A DNA stretch of 64,000 bases, taken from the NCBI GenBank assembly GCA_015499995.1, contig JADNRV010000115.1:62001-126000 (forward strand), in the 5' to 3' direction. Positions 35,011 to 46,489 of the stretch are shown in pieces. The notes beneath the pieces are model-generated. The model ran no database searches. It saw nothing but the letters and a program-made list of their open reading frames with translations, and was not told the origin of the DNA. The first letter of the stretch is position 1. The number at the start of each line of letters is the position of its first letter. A program made the position numbers and the translations under genes. Source of the stretch: Flammula alnicola (lineage: Eukaryota; Basidiomycota; Agaricomycetes; Agaricales; Strophariaceae).

Positions 35011-35648
35011 TTACCGCGCCGAGGTCCGGAGGAGATGGAATCCCGAGAAGAAAACGATGAAAAACGTGATGACGAGGCTGATGAATGCCGGATGTGCAGC
35101 GTATGACATCGCGCCGTTGCATGTCGCACACGTCCAACCTACACACCATGCCAATCAGCATCACCGCAACCCAGCAAAAAGAAAAGCAGAAAACACGCAC
35201 CAGAAGCGATAGGTGTATACGCTTGCGGTGTGTACAGCGCGAAATGCAGCTCGCTATTCTGCTGCAAATAACCCCCTCTCAGGGCTGCGCCGGAGCCCCG
35301 ATCGTCCCAGATATTCAGCGTATACGTCGCCTGCGCGAGGGGCCTATTCGGGTTGTTGACCTGGTACGAGTATATATCCCACAGGACCTCCGTCGCGGTG
35401 CCCGGTATAATACCGTCCGTCGGGCCCACAGCGTAGGTATTGCCGTTGTCGCACACGGCCGAGACGGTGAGGTGCGTCGGGGTGGCGAGGACGGAGGTCA
35501 TGTTCCATGCGAAGGTGATGACTTCGCCCGAGGCGATTTTGAAGAAGGAGGTGGCGGTTTGCTGGGGCTTGGTGATGGTGAGCCCGCCGGCTGCTGCCGT
35601 CAAGGGGATAGGGCGGAAGCTCGAGGATGAGGAGGCTGTTTGGGACAT
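35011..35648 (-). CDS. DUF7137-like membrane-anchored protein
   Basis: Exons 35648-35201 and 35138-35011 with a 62-nt intron (GTGCGT...GTGTAG) give 191 aa. The body has ITKPQQTATSFFKI, TFAWNMTSVLATPTHLTVSA, the VGPTDGIIPGTATEVLWDIY motif and YTLNIWDDRG, which I recognise as the fungal DUF7137 domain. The second exon encodes WTCATCNGAMSY and a strongly hydrophobic tail (AFISLVITFFIVFFSGFHLL), a C-terminal membrane anchor. The model lacks a clear N-terminal signal peptide, so an upstream exon may exist. Function unknown; cell-surface location is inferred. Fragments of related sequence are scattered near the NLR genes. Confidence 0.78.
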
Positions 35649-38375
35649 GGTATCGGTTTCTTCAAAAAGAGAGAGAAGAAATGGGTGGCTTCGACGACGA
35701 CGAAGGACGAGGTGGCGACGGCGAAAAGCAGGAGAACGACGCTAACAACAGCGATCAGCTTTAGGCAAGATCCACGTGACTATATTCTACGACCTATTCT
35801 CAGAGTCCAGACCCTTTCACTTTGCCCTTGGCACCTCTGAAGATCTGGGAACAAAACGATGTTTTGACACAATTGGCATCCTTCGAAATATTTTGGTCGA
35901 TCTTAAAGTTAGAGTCGTGCTGATAGGTATTTGGTAGGATGCTCCAAGGTTTTCTCTTATTTTTATTTGTGGTACATGTTGAAATCAAATCTGCAAGTGC
36001 GCGATCATCTCAAGATCAGACTGAGGGAAGCAGAGAAATGTGAATTCCGGTTGGCCTCTATGAGCGTTGGAGGGCAAACGGATGGGGACTAAAGTACACA
36101 ATGACCGGCTTATATAGTCTAGCAATAAAAATCACGGGATTGAATCCCGACGCACGTTGACTGGTGCATCGCGCCGCACGCTCGCACAACCTCCCAATAT
36201 TCCAACAGTACAGCCATATGAAGTACTTGACTAGCGAACGTCGAAACCAACTTCTGATCTCTTTTGATACGATTCAAATACGAACTCTTCTCCAGATACC
36301 CACGATAATAAAATCTGCGAAGTGTTCACCCATTGGTGTCATTTTAGCGACAAGCGTCCAACGCAGATGGAGGCATAAACTCCATGTAGACTAGCTGAAG
36401 CAATACAAGTTTACGCGGCAAACCGTTCAGTCTGAGAGTTGCTCAAAAGTCTAGCGATCACTGGCGTCAACGATATCGATGGCCTATAGGTATATCACGC
36501 AGACTAGAATCATTATTACCATCAGACCATCTTAGAGAGAGAGATCTTTTGGTCTTTCGTAAACCTTTTCGACTCAGCGGCTTGAATAGATCCGGAGCAT
36601 TCGAGATCGCGTACAACAAGTCGACGACTCTTCTTCTCCTTCTGCATCTCGACGATGTTGCTTATTTATAGACTGTGAACCCGTGGCGCGTTTTGATAAA
36701 AATCTTTGGGTAACATACAGTCAAGCAGCGAATCTTCACTGTGCTGTGATGTCGATGTCGATTTATTTAATGTCGCCGACAGTCAGTGGTATAGTGGACC
36801 ATTCCGGACTTGTGGGACATCCCAGTCAGAACGAGCGCATTTCGCGTAAACGTTGTACTTACGATAACTGTCATGGAACAAAGTAAGTACTGTTCTCCCA
36901 TGTCGAGGAAAGAATACCTGTCAACTTGAAACACATAGAGCCTAACATGCGCCGTACGTACACGAGCTGTGCTCTGCATTTCTCAGCTCTCGTAACTTGA
37001 AGTTATTCCTTTGATAAGTAGCACCTGCCTCACCGATCGAACTTCTTGATAACGGTCCGCAATTGTAGGCCATCATGCACTTCGTTTGACTCTTTGCAAC
37101 AAGGCAGCCGGCAGCGCCAAGGTAGTGCTTCCGCCTTGGAGAATCCCAACGTCTCGGTAATTCCGCAGGCGTCTCTGCGAGATGGGGCACATTTTCTATA
37201 TCTTTCTTGACGACGGGAACGCTTTATGCGTCCCGTTACGCGTTACTAGTTAGCAACCCATGCGTTGGTGCATGCAGATCATGAGCCCAAAGAGGCCCAA
37301 AGCCGCCGGGACGTTGTACTTGACTTGGTGAGTCGGTGTCGGTGCATAATCCAGCTGCTATATTTACACTTCTCCTCGTACCAAAGCAATTCCATCAGAT
37401 ATCGCGGATCTTCGCAAGGTTTTGCCGTGCTTCGGATTCGGAGCAGAGGTGCATGTAATCATTGTAATGGCCCTGGGTGGGGGGTGGGTGAATGGATTCC
37501 ATTCTTTGCATTTGGAGAGCACGCTCGGATTCATACCTCGCGCCAGAAGTGCTTCGAAAAGTACTGATTAGCAAAAAGGCTTGGATTGGAATCTATTTAC
37601 GACACTGATAGCTACCTAGCTCGCGGTGCGGATAATCGCAGACGTTCTTGTGGATATGCTTCTCCTAGGAAACGTGGAAGACGGGAAGTGTTTCGGAAAA
37701 TCTATCTGGATTTATCAATCATACAGGATAATATGGGCGACTGAAATTGAAGCTCGCCTTTTATGAGATGATTCTCTTCCATGCAAGGTGTTCGCGTTTG
37801 CCCAGCGGGTGATGGCCGTTCGGACTCGCTCAGTGCAACTGCCGTACGGGCCGTCATACTTACAGCACTGTCAATGTAAAGTATCCCTGAGCAAGTCGAT
37901 TTGGGCGTGCAAGCGAAGTGATTGCGTTTTGGGCCGGAACGGCAAAGTGTGCCGAGTGTTTGAGGTGCTGATGGGTGATGGCGTCCGCCATATTGGTCTC
38001 GATATCACAGCAAAAAAGACAGCAAAAATAATACCCCGCCAAAGCCAGCACGAAAAAAAACCCCTGATGGGTCAATCAAAATTGTTGTCCCCGTCGTGAA
38101 TTATGAAGGGAAATATTGGGTGACTGATCTCCAGTCCAAGCATGTAAGCGAGCGACGTTGTTACGGCTTCTTTTTCCCCCCCATGTCCATGTTCCCAGTC
38201 CTGATGGTGCCACCGTCCTAAGAACAGTCCTTATTCGTACACCTGCCTGGTACACAGAGGTATGTCCTGCTGCGAGTCGCAACCGTGCATGCTCATCAAC
38301 CATTTTCGTTGGATCTCCTACCCAGACGAGCGCAGGAAATAGAGGCCTCCAATTGGCGTACTACTCAGATATCAG
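35649..38375. other. 2.7 kb without a recognisable gene
   Basis: Only short frames. A sequence with a tRNA-like B box near 36145 lacks an A box and an acceptor stem. The part just before 38376 may hold the promoter or an upstream exon of the large gene. Confidence 0.35.
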
Positions 38376-41300
38376 ATGGCGCTGTCGGTCTCGGGCTTTC
38401 CTGAACCGTCGCGTACCCCAGGGGCTGGCTCAAATGAAGTGTTTACGGGAGATGGGGCGCAGGATGGGTACGGGAAATCCACGCTGATGAACAGCCCGCG
38501 TCTGCGTGGCCTCTTCGGTGTCGGTGTCAGCAATAATGGTGCTGGCAAGAAACCGCCCCCAGAATCATCTACAACGAGTAAACCCGACGACGGTCTGCAA
38601 GGAGCTATCGCCACTGCCACCACACCACCGCCCACATCGACGTCTTCTCTATCTTTTGCATCCTCGTTCGAGCCTCTATCGCAGCAGGAGTACGAGCTCG
38701 AGCTTCAGCTTCAGCAACCCCTGTCCATGTCTATGCCCGCACCGAGGTCGCAGATTAGTTCTAAGCGGCCGCAGCTGCCACCTTTACCAAGGAAGACGAC
38801 AGCCTCGCCAGTGCGATTGGGACCGAGTCTTACGCGGTTGGATATCGGAGCAGGAGCATGGTCGAGGTCTCCCACAACCTTGCACTCGCTTTCCAATCCC
38901 AAACCACTTCCACCCTCTGTTGTCGTTGAAGAGTGGGGCCCGAAAGGAGCGGATGCCGGTTCCTCCTCAGCGTCTACACCACAATCTCGCCCTCTACCCT
39001 CTGTCCCAGGTTCCATCACGGACTCTGGGAAACCCTCATCGAACGCTGTGGCAGGCCCATCAAGGAGTGCAACACACCCTTCCACCTCAGTTGCAGGTCC
39101 CTCCAGACAGCACGTAAATGCAACAGCGAGCTCCTCTAAACATGGAACAAGCTCGTCCTCTTCCAAACCCATAAACGCGGTTGCTGGGCCCTCGAAACAT
39201 CCTACGTCTCTCGTGAGCCCTAACATGCCGATGATGGCATCGTCATCGACATCGCCCACGGCACTCCCGGCGTCCAAAGTGCTTATCATGCAGCCAATAC
39301 CCCAGCGGACACACAAGCCAAATACGCACTCCTTGTCCATGCGGTATCAACCCCTCGTCGCAGATCCTTCCCCTGCACCAGCGGATGCTACTTCCTCCTC
39401 CTCCAATACCAATACCAGTAACAACCAACACAACATATCGAGCCCCGTGCGGCCTTTACCCAGGATACCTCCTCCTCCTCCTAACACGGTTACCGCCGTG
39501 CACAAATCCCCCTTGATCGGCACCGCGCCGCCTGCGCCCTCGCGCTTCGATATACCCCCAGCAGCGAAGATCAAGCGGCCCAAGACGAGCCCAGGCATCA
39601 TCTCCGGGTTCTCCACGCGCGGCGGCCCGTCCTCCCGCTCGCCGTTCGACAACATCACGACGACGTCGTCGTCGTGGGCGGCGGCGGCGGCGCGGCAGGC
39701 CGCGGATGCGAACAACAACAATAATAATAATAATAATGCGCACCGGACGAGCAGCCCCCCGCTGCCTATCAGCTCTCCATCGCCTCGGGCACGGTCGCAC
39801 TCGCGCACAAGGCGCGAGCGGTCGGTGGATTCGTATTATGCGGCGGCGGCGTCACGGACAGCGCCTTCTCCTTCTTCGCGTGTGGTGGTGGTGTCTACGG
39901 TTAGTGCGAATGCGAATACAAGCGGTGTTGGGCCGCGCCCGCCACGATCCTTGCCGTCGCCATCGGTCGCAGGTGCGAGACAGCCGAGGAAGGCTGCTAC
40001 GTTGGATCCTTTTTCGCCTGGTAGTGGTAATTCTACTACTTCTTCTAAGGCACTGCAGATACAAACGGCGAATGTGGGTCTGGCTACGGGTATTACGGAG
40101 CACAGTGGTGGTGCTGGCAGGATTTTCAGCCCGGGTGGGAGGAGATCGCAGCCACCTTCACCACCAACGGGCCCGGTGAAGCCACGGACGAAGGCATCGC
40201 CTATATCCTCGCCTATGGCTCCTGCCGTTCCCTCCGTACCTCGCATTATCAATGCCCAGCCCATACCGGAACCCCCATCTAACCGCCCAATCCAACCACC
40301 AACCGCGCCAACTCCGCCTCCTCCGCCAGCCGCTGCTGCTCCCAACCCAGACGACGACCGCAGCACCGACGAAACACAATCCATGGACGCCCCTCTGCAT
40401 TCCCACCCCGTAGACGCCTTCGCCGACAGCGAGTCCCTGCTACACCCGCCCCTCTCCCCCACCACCACCACCGCCGAGTCGCCTGTCGAAGTCTTCGTTG
40501 ACGACAAAGACATGAGCACCGCGTCCCGCAGCCCCTCCCCTATCCGGTACGCCCGGCCCGACTCCCGTGGGAACCTGAGCGACGGTACGAACGACGGCGA
40601 CGAGGGGGGCGGCGGTGGTGGTGGCGACGTCGAGAGTTCGGAGGAGGAGGAGAGGGAGAGGGAGGAGAGCGGCATGGAGCTGGGGAGGAGGAGGCGCACG
40701 CAGCTCCGCTCGTACAGGAATAGCTATCGCCCGCATGATGGAAGGACGTCGCCGCCGCATATACCCTACCGACGGAGTCCGTCTCCTGTCCATGAGCAGC
40801 AGCACCAGCAGCAGCACCAGCAGCAAGGGATACAGTCCACCGAGCAGGAGAAGTCTGAAAAGGAGAAGGAGAAGAAGAGAGAAAAGAAAGAGAAAAAGGC
40901 GAAGAAGTCCCCGCGCAAAGCCACCCGATCATACTTCGGCGAATACAGCAGGTCCACAGGCGGCGCGGGGCTGAGCGCTGCTGCTGCCGGCCCGCTGTCG
41001 CTGTCGGTGCCAGGCACGCGCGCCTCCTCGCCCGAGCGCAAGTCCCGCTCGCGCCAGCCGCGCAAGCTCGGGCTCGCCGACGCCGTCTCCCTCGCGCTGG
41101 ACGAGGTGCGCAATATAGGCTCCGGTGGGAGAGGCACCAGCACGTCGCCGAGGCGGAGGCTCAAGTCCCTCGTGGGGCCGCCAGTGCCGTTCACGGTCGC
41201 GCCGCCGGTGCGTGTGCTGCTGCAGGAGGAGGCGGAGGCGGAGGGGGGTGAGGTGTTAGATATCAGTCGGCCGATCTCTGCGAGACGGGATACAAGGGAT

Positions 41301-42197
41301 ACGGTGGGCACGACGGATACTGGGAGCTCTTTCTCAGACGCTGCGGGCCCGCCGCAGCCGTCGTCGTCTGCGCGGTCGTCGATTAAGCTTGGGTGGGCGA
41401 AGGCCGTGGGGAAGAAGCGGGCGGAGGCGGCGGCGGCGGCGGGCGAGGCGAGTGGTAGTAGTGCGAGCGGGAGTGTGGCCCATCTGAGCGGTGCGGGTGC
41501 AACAGCAGCGCTGGGGGAGATGGACAGCGCGGAGACGCCGTATATGACGGGCAAACCCCCTGCAGCACCACCAGCTTCGTTCGTCCCGCCACTTCCGCAT
41601 CATCAACACCACCGGCGTGTAGACTCGCTCGGGCAGGAGGATCGTCCGCTGCTGCCTCCGAGTGCCAGGACGCATGTGGATAGCGACGAGGGCGAGGGCG
41701 AGAGGTACAGCATCGCATGCGGGCTGCCGATTGGAACCAGGTCGCGCAATCCAGAGCCTCCTGCTCTGATTGCATCTACGGTGTCCGCCTCAACCCGCGC
41801 TCCGTCCTCCAGCAGCATCGCGACATCGAACCCAGCCTTCTCCAGTGCGTTTGGGATCATAGGCCGGAGCGGCGGCACCAAGAGCAAGAAGAAACACACC
41901 CCGAGCGCATCGCTGGCCGACGGATCGCGCGCGGAGCCGACCTTGGTTATCGAGCGTGATCTGTTGCCAATGCACGATGGTGGTGGTGGTGATGCAGGCA
42001 GGGCGTGGCAGGGCGATGAGCAGACGACGGCAGGGGACCGCGTCGTCGATGAGGAGAGGGGCGATGCGGTGGTACTGACGACACGGCGGGTGACGCGGAC
42101 CGTCGATCCTGATGGCGATGTGTGGGAGCATGAGCAGGAGACGGGCGTGCTGGATGTTATACCGCATTTGAGGAATCTGAGAGTGAGGAAGAGTTGA
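38376..42197 (+). CDS. Large Ser/Pro-rich low-complexity protein of unknown function
   Basis: An uninterrupted frame of 1,273 codons from an ATG at 38376. Most of it is predicted disordered: Ser/Pro/Ala-rich throughout, a nine-residue Asn run near residue 450, Gln/His repeats (EQQHQQQHQQQ) near 810, a Lys/Glu stretch (KEKEKKREKKEKKAKKS) near 830, and Arg/Ser patches such as ERKSRSRQPRKLGLADAVSLA. The only folded-looking part is the last ~60 residues (VLTTRRVTRTVDPDGDVWEHEQETGVLDVIPHL). I see no catalytic motif, signal peptide or membrane segment. GC-rich repeats make the other frames open too, but this frame alone keeps a start, full length and a sensible C-terminus. It may be a scaffold or nuclear protein; that is a guess. 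Confidence 0.7.
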   Translation: MALSVSGFPEPSRTPGAGSNEVFTGDGAQDGYGKSTLMNSPRLRGLFGVGVSNNGAGKKPPPESSTTSKPDDGLQGAIATATTPPPTSTSSLSFASSFEPLSQQEYELELQLQQPLSMSMPAPRSQISSKRPQLPPLPRKTTASPVRLGPSLTRLDIGAGAWSRSPTTLHSLSNPKPLPPSVVVEEWGPKGADAGSSSASTPQSRPLPSVPGSITDSGKPSSNAVAGPSRSATHPSTSVAGPSRQHVNATASSSKHGTSSSSSKPINAVAGPSKHPTSLVSPNMPMMASSSTSPTALPASKVLIMQPIPQRTHKPNTHSLSMRYQPLVADPSPAPADATSSSSNTNTSNNQHNISSPVRPLPRIPPPPPNTVTAVHKSPLIGTAPPAPSRFDIPPAAKIKRPKTSPGIISGFSTRGGPSSRSPFDNITTTSSSWAAAAARQAADANNNNNNNNNAHRTSSPPLPISSPSPRARSHSRTRRERSVDSYYAAAASRTAPSPSSRVVVVSTVSANANTSGVGPRPPRSLPSPSVAGARQPRKAATLDPFSPGSGNSTTSSKALQIQTANVGLATGITEHSGGAGRIFSPGGRRSQPPSPPTGPVKPRTKASPISSPMAPAVPSVPRIINAQPIPEPPSNRPIQPPTAPTPPPPPAAAAPNPDDDRSTDETQSMDAPLHSHPVDAFADSESLLHPPLSPTTTTAESPVEVFVDDKDMSTASRSPSPIRYARPDSRGNLSDGTNDGDEGGGGGGGDVESSEEEEREREESGMELGRRRRTQLRSYRNSYRPHDGRTSPPHIPYRRSPSPVHEQQHQQQHQQQGIQSTEQEKSEKEKEKKREKKEKKAKKSPRKATRSYFGEYSRSTGGAGLSAAAAGPLSLSVPGTRASSPERKSRSRQPRKLGLADAVSLALDEVRNIGSGGRGTSTSPRRRLKSLVGPPVPFTVAPPVRVLLQEEAEAEGGEVLDISRPISARRDTRDTVGTTDTGSSFSDAAGPPQPSSSARSSIKLGWAKAVGKKRAEAAAAAGEASGSSASGSVAHLSGAGATAALGEMDSAETPYMTGKPPAAPPASFVPPLPHHQHHRRVDSLGQEDRPLLPPSARTHVDSDEGEGERYSIACGLPIGTRSRNPEPPALIASTVSASTRAPSSSSIATSNPAFSSAFGIIGRSGGTKSKKKHTPSASLADGSRAEPTLVIERDLLPMHDGGGGDAGRAWQGDEQTTAGDRVVDEERGDAVVLTTRRVTRTVDPDGDVWEHEQETGVLDVIPHLRNLRVRKS

Positions 42198-42599
42198 GGA
42201 GACGTCGAGTGTTTAGGCCTTTAGGCCTTAGGATGAAGCGCTTGGATGAGATCAGGATCAAGATGATGCATACTATGATTCTTTTTATTTTCTTGCAATT
42301 TTTTTGACATAATTTATACCTCGTTTTTTCTTGATTGTCCTGCATGAGCAACATCTCGTTCTGGGCATATGTTAATATTCCACCCTCCTCGCAATTCCGA
42401 ACCCTCGCTGACATGCACACCGCGTATGTTCTTTCTTTTCGTCTTCGTCCTAGGATTTGGTCTGCTGACTAGGCCTTTCAGCTATGGATTTCCGAAGTTT
42501 AGGTCGATACTTGGATACCTAATGGCACCATCAATGTGAGTTTATCCTCATTATTTCTTCTTCTCAATTTCCGTTTTCAATGCTTAGTTCATATCCCTC

Positions 42600-42905
42600 C
42601 ATTGAACTCGCTAGATAAATGAGCACTCATCTAGAGTTTGCACTTCAATCTCCCTGCCGCCTATCACGATAACGCCTCCCACCTCCATCACGATATCGAC
42701 GATAAGGGAGGAGGAAATGGCGAATTTCGTCCTCGCACCATATCGATGCCCCTCTCGCCGCGATACCTAACCTGTTGGGCCATGGACGGTATCTTATCGG
42801 GTACAGCGGCAGACCTCTTGTGGGACATCTACTCGTACCGGTCAAAAACCCAAACAAGCCCTTCCCGCAGGCGACACCATATAGGACTCAGGACCATGTC
42901 ATAGA
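42600..42905 (+). pseudogene. DUF7137 gene fragment
   Basis: At 42770-42880 the frame MDGILSGTAADLLWDIYSYR matches TDGIIPGTATEVLWDIYSYQ of the gene at 35011-35648, followed by a diverged NP.RPLAQATYT-equivalent in another frame. Preceding bases (TTCGTCCTCGCACC) also resemble the parent. There is no start, anchor or complete domain, so it is a relic. It forms part of the 3' flank of NLR C. Confidence 0.6.
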
Positions 42906-43288
42906 TACAGATTTCCCCGTAACATGCTTCCAAAAGGACATATCTCTTCAACCCGCTAGCATAATACTTGGCTGAGCAGAGATTTGACAAAATAGCTAAG
43001 ATGAAGCAGGAGTTATCCACAGCGGAGCATCGTTTTCTCTGCGATACCTATTTATATTCTCTCGGTATGTATGGTTTGCTCTGTTATATTCACTCGCTTG
43101 GAGTCTCTTGTCTGCGTGACAAACACTATCATGACGGTATATCAACAACAGATCGATTGTCATCTGTTGTATATGGTCTGTCAGGAGAGACTATCACGAC
43201 GGTATTTGGCTACACGCTGACGCCCTAGGTTTAGAGAATTCACAAACTCGTAGCAATACAATACGGCGCAGTCTTCTGAATCCAATTT

Positions 43289-46192
43289 CTATTGCCTTCG
43301 CTGCACCATCCGTTTTGAAATCTTGAACTTGACTAGCGAATACCAGTGCCGCGGCTGTGCCTGCAATGCGGTAGCGTTGGACATCGGACTGTTTGATCTC
43401 GACTTGGGATGGTATGCGCGCTCTGCCGTTTCCTGGACTGTTCGTCGCTCGTCCCGGACAACCACAGTGGTTTTTCTCTCCTGTGAAGGCGTTGAGCTCG
43501 CTCGCTCATCTCGTAAGGGTACCTGGATGAGTGGTGGGTTGTGTTTATCCCATGCAGGTACGCATGCTGAGTGTTGCTCGTTCTCTTCAGACGCCGGATC
43601 TCGCTCGTCCTGGACATGGGCTGAGTTTTGTTCTCGCAAGGAAGGGAATGCTTCGTGTGTCTACCCACCGTTTGTAGTCAGAATGTGTCCTTGGAGATTG
43701 ACAGTTGTCGCCCTACCTTTGCCATATAATCTACAAGAGAGTTCATCCATTCAACCCACCATTCCACCTTCTGCCAAAAAATGGAAAGGAATGTTTGGCG
43801 GAAATGGGACTCAAGGTGAGAAACCAGATGAGTTCGGTACTCGTATGAGGAAGAGACTTGGCGTAAATCCTCTTGCATTGAATTGAACCCGAATATTTTT
43901 TTAAGGGAGAGATAAACGTCGAACCGAGGTGCGGCATTCTTAAGGAAGCATGGCGCGTATCTTGCAGAGAGACGCATGATGCGCCCCCTGACTTTCTGAT
44001 CCTCTTCACTAATAACCTCAGGCTGTGAGCGCGAATGCTAAGGAGAAATTGGACAGACTTACACTGAATAGGCGCTAAATATAAAACGGCAACAATAAAG
44101 AGCGGCATATGCATATTTATTTCCACTCATTGCCGATACCCCTAATAATTTGATGTCGCAAAAGAAAGCAGTGAGCTCTGGCCGAGACATCAAGGACCAA
44201 TAGAAACACAGTTCAGGATCGTTGAGGACCTTTGCAAAAGTATCGCTTTCGAGATGGTTGTTAACGTGGGAGTGTTAGACAATTCGGCCCATCGGAGGAG
44301 CTTCTAAGAGCATACCTGGTAATGTCCAGACTGTCTAATGGAAGTTTTTGTAGTTGATCCGATATCCATTCTTGAAGTTGACTGACAACCTTCAACGGGA
44401 TATGGGGTGTTTGAAATGAGGATGATTTTCTGTGCTGAAAAGTAACTGCATGAAAAAAGAGGTTGACCAAGCAGGATAGAAATGACACAGAAATACCTCC
44501 CGTAAAACAAATCCGAGAAAACTTGCCATAGGTATAAGCATACCGCCTAACTTGGAGGTGGCCTTTAAAGAGGCTTTCATATCGAAGTCAGAAAAGGCGT
44601 CATGAATTTCCGAGGGAGCCTCTCGAATGCTCTCCGCGAAATGTCCAAGACCCTTGAATTCGGGTAAGATAACGTAGGAGCGGTCCTTGGCAAATTTGTC
44701 TATCAGAGATATGGAAAGCTCGTCAATTGTGCTGTCAATCTGGTCCCAACACTTACATTTTGCGATGGAGAGGAGGCAATGGCGGAAAAGATGGACACAA
44801 ATACTGTTGCTATTAGCGTAAAATCTTCCGGAACGGGTCGCATCCAGCAAGAAATCAGGAAGAGAGGCATGAAGGAACTTGAACTGTGACCTTTCAATTT
44901 CCACTATTGACGAAAGGTCAGTTAAAGCGAGTTCGACATTGCCCTCTCCGAGATTAAGCAAGCGCCGAATGAAGTGAATCTCGTTCGTTGGCAAGTTGAC
45001 AACGGGTGTTACCACTGGTATAAGGTGAACGCGGAGGATTTGGAGAACGAGATCAGAATCCTCAGCGCTTGCAAAAATATAGGTGTATAATGCATCGAGT
45101 TCCGCGTATGGTCGATTTTTGGGATCTTTCACAAGCTCGACGATCGTTCGCAAGCTCTCGACAGGATGCTGCCGAGGTGATATGATGTACTTGCTAACCG
45201 TAGCAGCATAGATGAATTGGCCGGACGATTTCTCGACGAGTTTATCGATATCGCATGGGGCAGGCCAATCTAAGGGAATGATATTCCGGAGAGGATGCGT
45301 GTCTCTAATTTTGGCCAAGTTGTCGACAAGGAATGTTCGAATATCATTATCGGGCTTCCAAGAGTCGTCTAGCGGTAGTTGCCGGAGGAAGGGAGCAAGG
45401 TCGCGATCGCCGAAAGCGGACTGGATATTCTGTTCAGGCCGACTCGCAATGAGCAGTTTGTGTGGGAAATTGTGGTTCATCCGCGCGAGGGCTGCTACGA
45501 ACGCGTTCACAATGGCATTCTGTGCGTCTTTGTTGTGACACTCATCCAGACCATCAATGATAATGACCTTGGGAAGGACTGGGATGGAAGATGAATCCGA
45601 GAGTTGCGCCAGGGGAGTGACAATCAATTTGTAGATTTGTGCGTCCAGTCCCAAATCGAAGATGAACCGGTTGCTGAGCAGTGCTGTCGATATATGCTGT
45701 CGCATTTCTGGGATATTTTCCATCATCTGGTATGCAAGAGTAGCCACCAAGTATTTCTCATCGCTTCGCCTAACGTCGCTCGCCGTCCTTGAGAAAAAGA
45801 ATGAAGAAGAGAGTCGGCCTTGTTCGTCGCACATCTGAGAAATCGTCCGTGCAATCGCTGACTTTCCAGCTCCAGCGGCACCGCGCATCCACATCGCACG
45901 GTGAGGTTCATCGGTATCATTCAGCCAGTCCAGTATTTCTTTCAGAACAGCGAGTCGGGTGTTCGGATGACATTTGGGAGCATCGTAGTTTTCATCGGCA
46001 GTATGAAACGCTCCTGGGACTACTCTGGATTCGAGAAGTTCTATGCCTAGTGTAGCCGAGAGGTTAGTATGGTATTCGGGAGACAATAATGGGCTGACCC
46101 TTGTGCGCGATCTGGGCGCCTGTATTCAGATTCCCCTCGATATGACTAAATACACCCCCACTGATGAGGAGGTTGCTCCCTCTCAGAAACAT
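43289..46192 (-). CDS. NACHT NLR protein, copy C (full-length model)
   Basis: Seven exons fit in frame: 46192-46099, 46046-44757, 44699-44497, 44434-44316, 44245-44065, 44022-43717 and 43660-43289, giving 854 aa. Residues 1-31 hold MFLRGSNLLISGGVFSHIEGN; Walker A GAAGAGKS is at ~87-94 and Walker B IIIDGLDEC ends at ~201; SRPEQNIQSAF and LPLDDSW follow. No WD40, ankyrin or TPR repeats are visible; the ~350 residues after NACHT are helical-looking and end in an Asp/Glu/Arg-rich, basic tail (PKSRSNSPM ... SKRMVQRRQ). The full length needs donor GTGTAAG after exon 5; the overlapping canonical GTAAGT, two bases later, would lead to a stop in exon 6. The exon-5 acceptor is shifted as in A. The upstream flank carries an hAT-like MITE. 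Confidence 0.82.
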
Positions 46193-46489
46193 ACGAACTG
46201 GGTTAACGTATGAGAGGACAAGGACGGGACCGCGGTTTCCTGAATCCTGAATCCTGATGAAGCGCAAGTTTGTCAATCTCGTGGCTTGCGGGTCACGTGC
46301 GTCAATGAAATCGGGCATTACAATAATACCAAGGTAAAAGCTCCCAAAACATATACACGGTATTGAATATCGAGTACTGCGTACTGAGTCTTGACTAGCT
46401 TGACTCTGAAAGAGACCGTACGCTTCTTGGATACCCCTCCTTTGCTGCCCAAATTTGACCCAGGTCATGTGCCTTTTGCCTTTGATCGC

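Noticed and set aside
36120..36200. tRNA-like B box (GATTGAATCCC)
   Set aside because: No A box, anticodon arm or pairing acceptor stem could be drawn around it.
38711..42167. Long antisense frames opposite the large gene (up to 287 codons)
   Set aside because: They arise from GC-rich, Ser/Pro/Arg-biased codons on the plus strand and have no family-like composition or splice context.
46193..46318. Upstream ATG at 46318 as the start of NLR C
   Set aside because: The same block in A and B has no ATG in frame and looks like a promoter (CACGTG). All three copies share an ATG exactly at the INGG motif.
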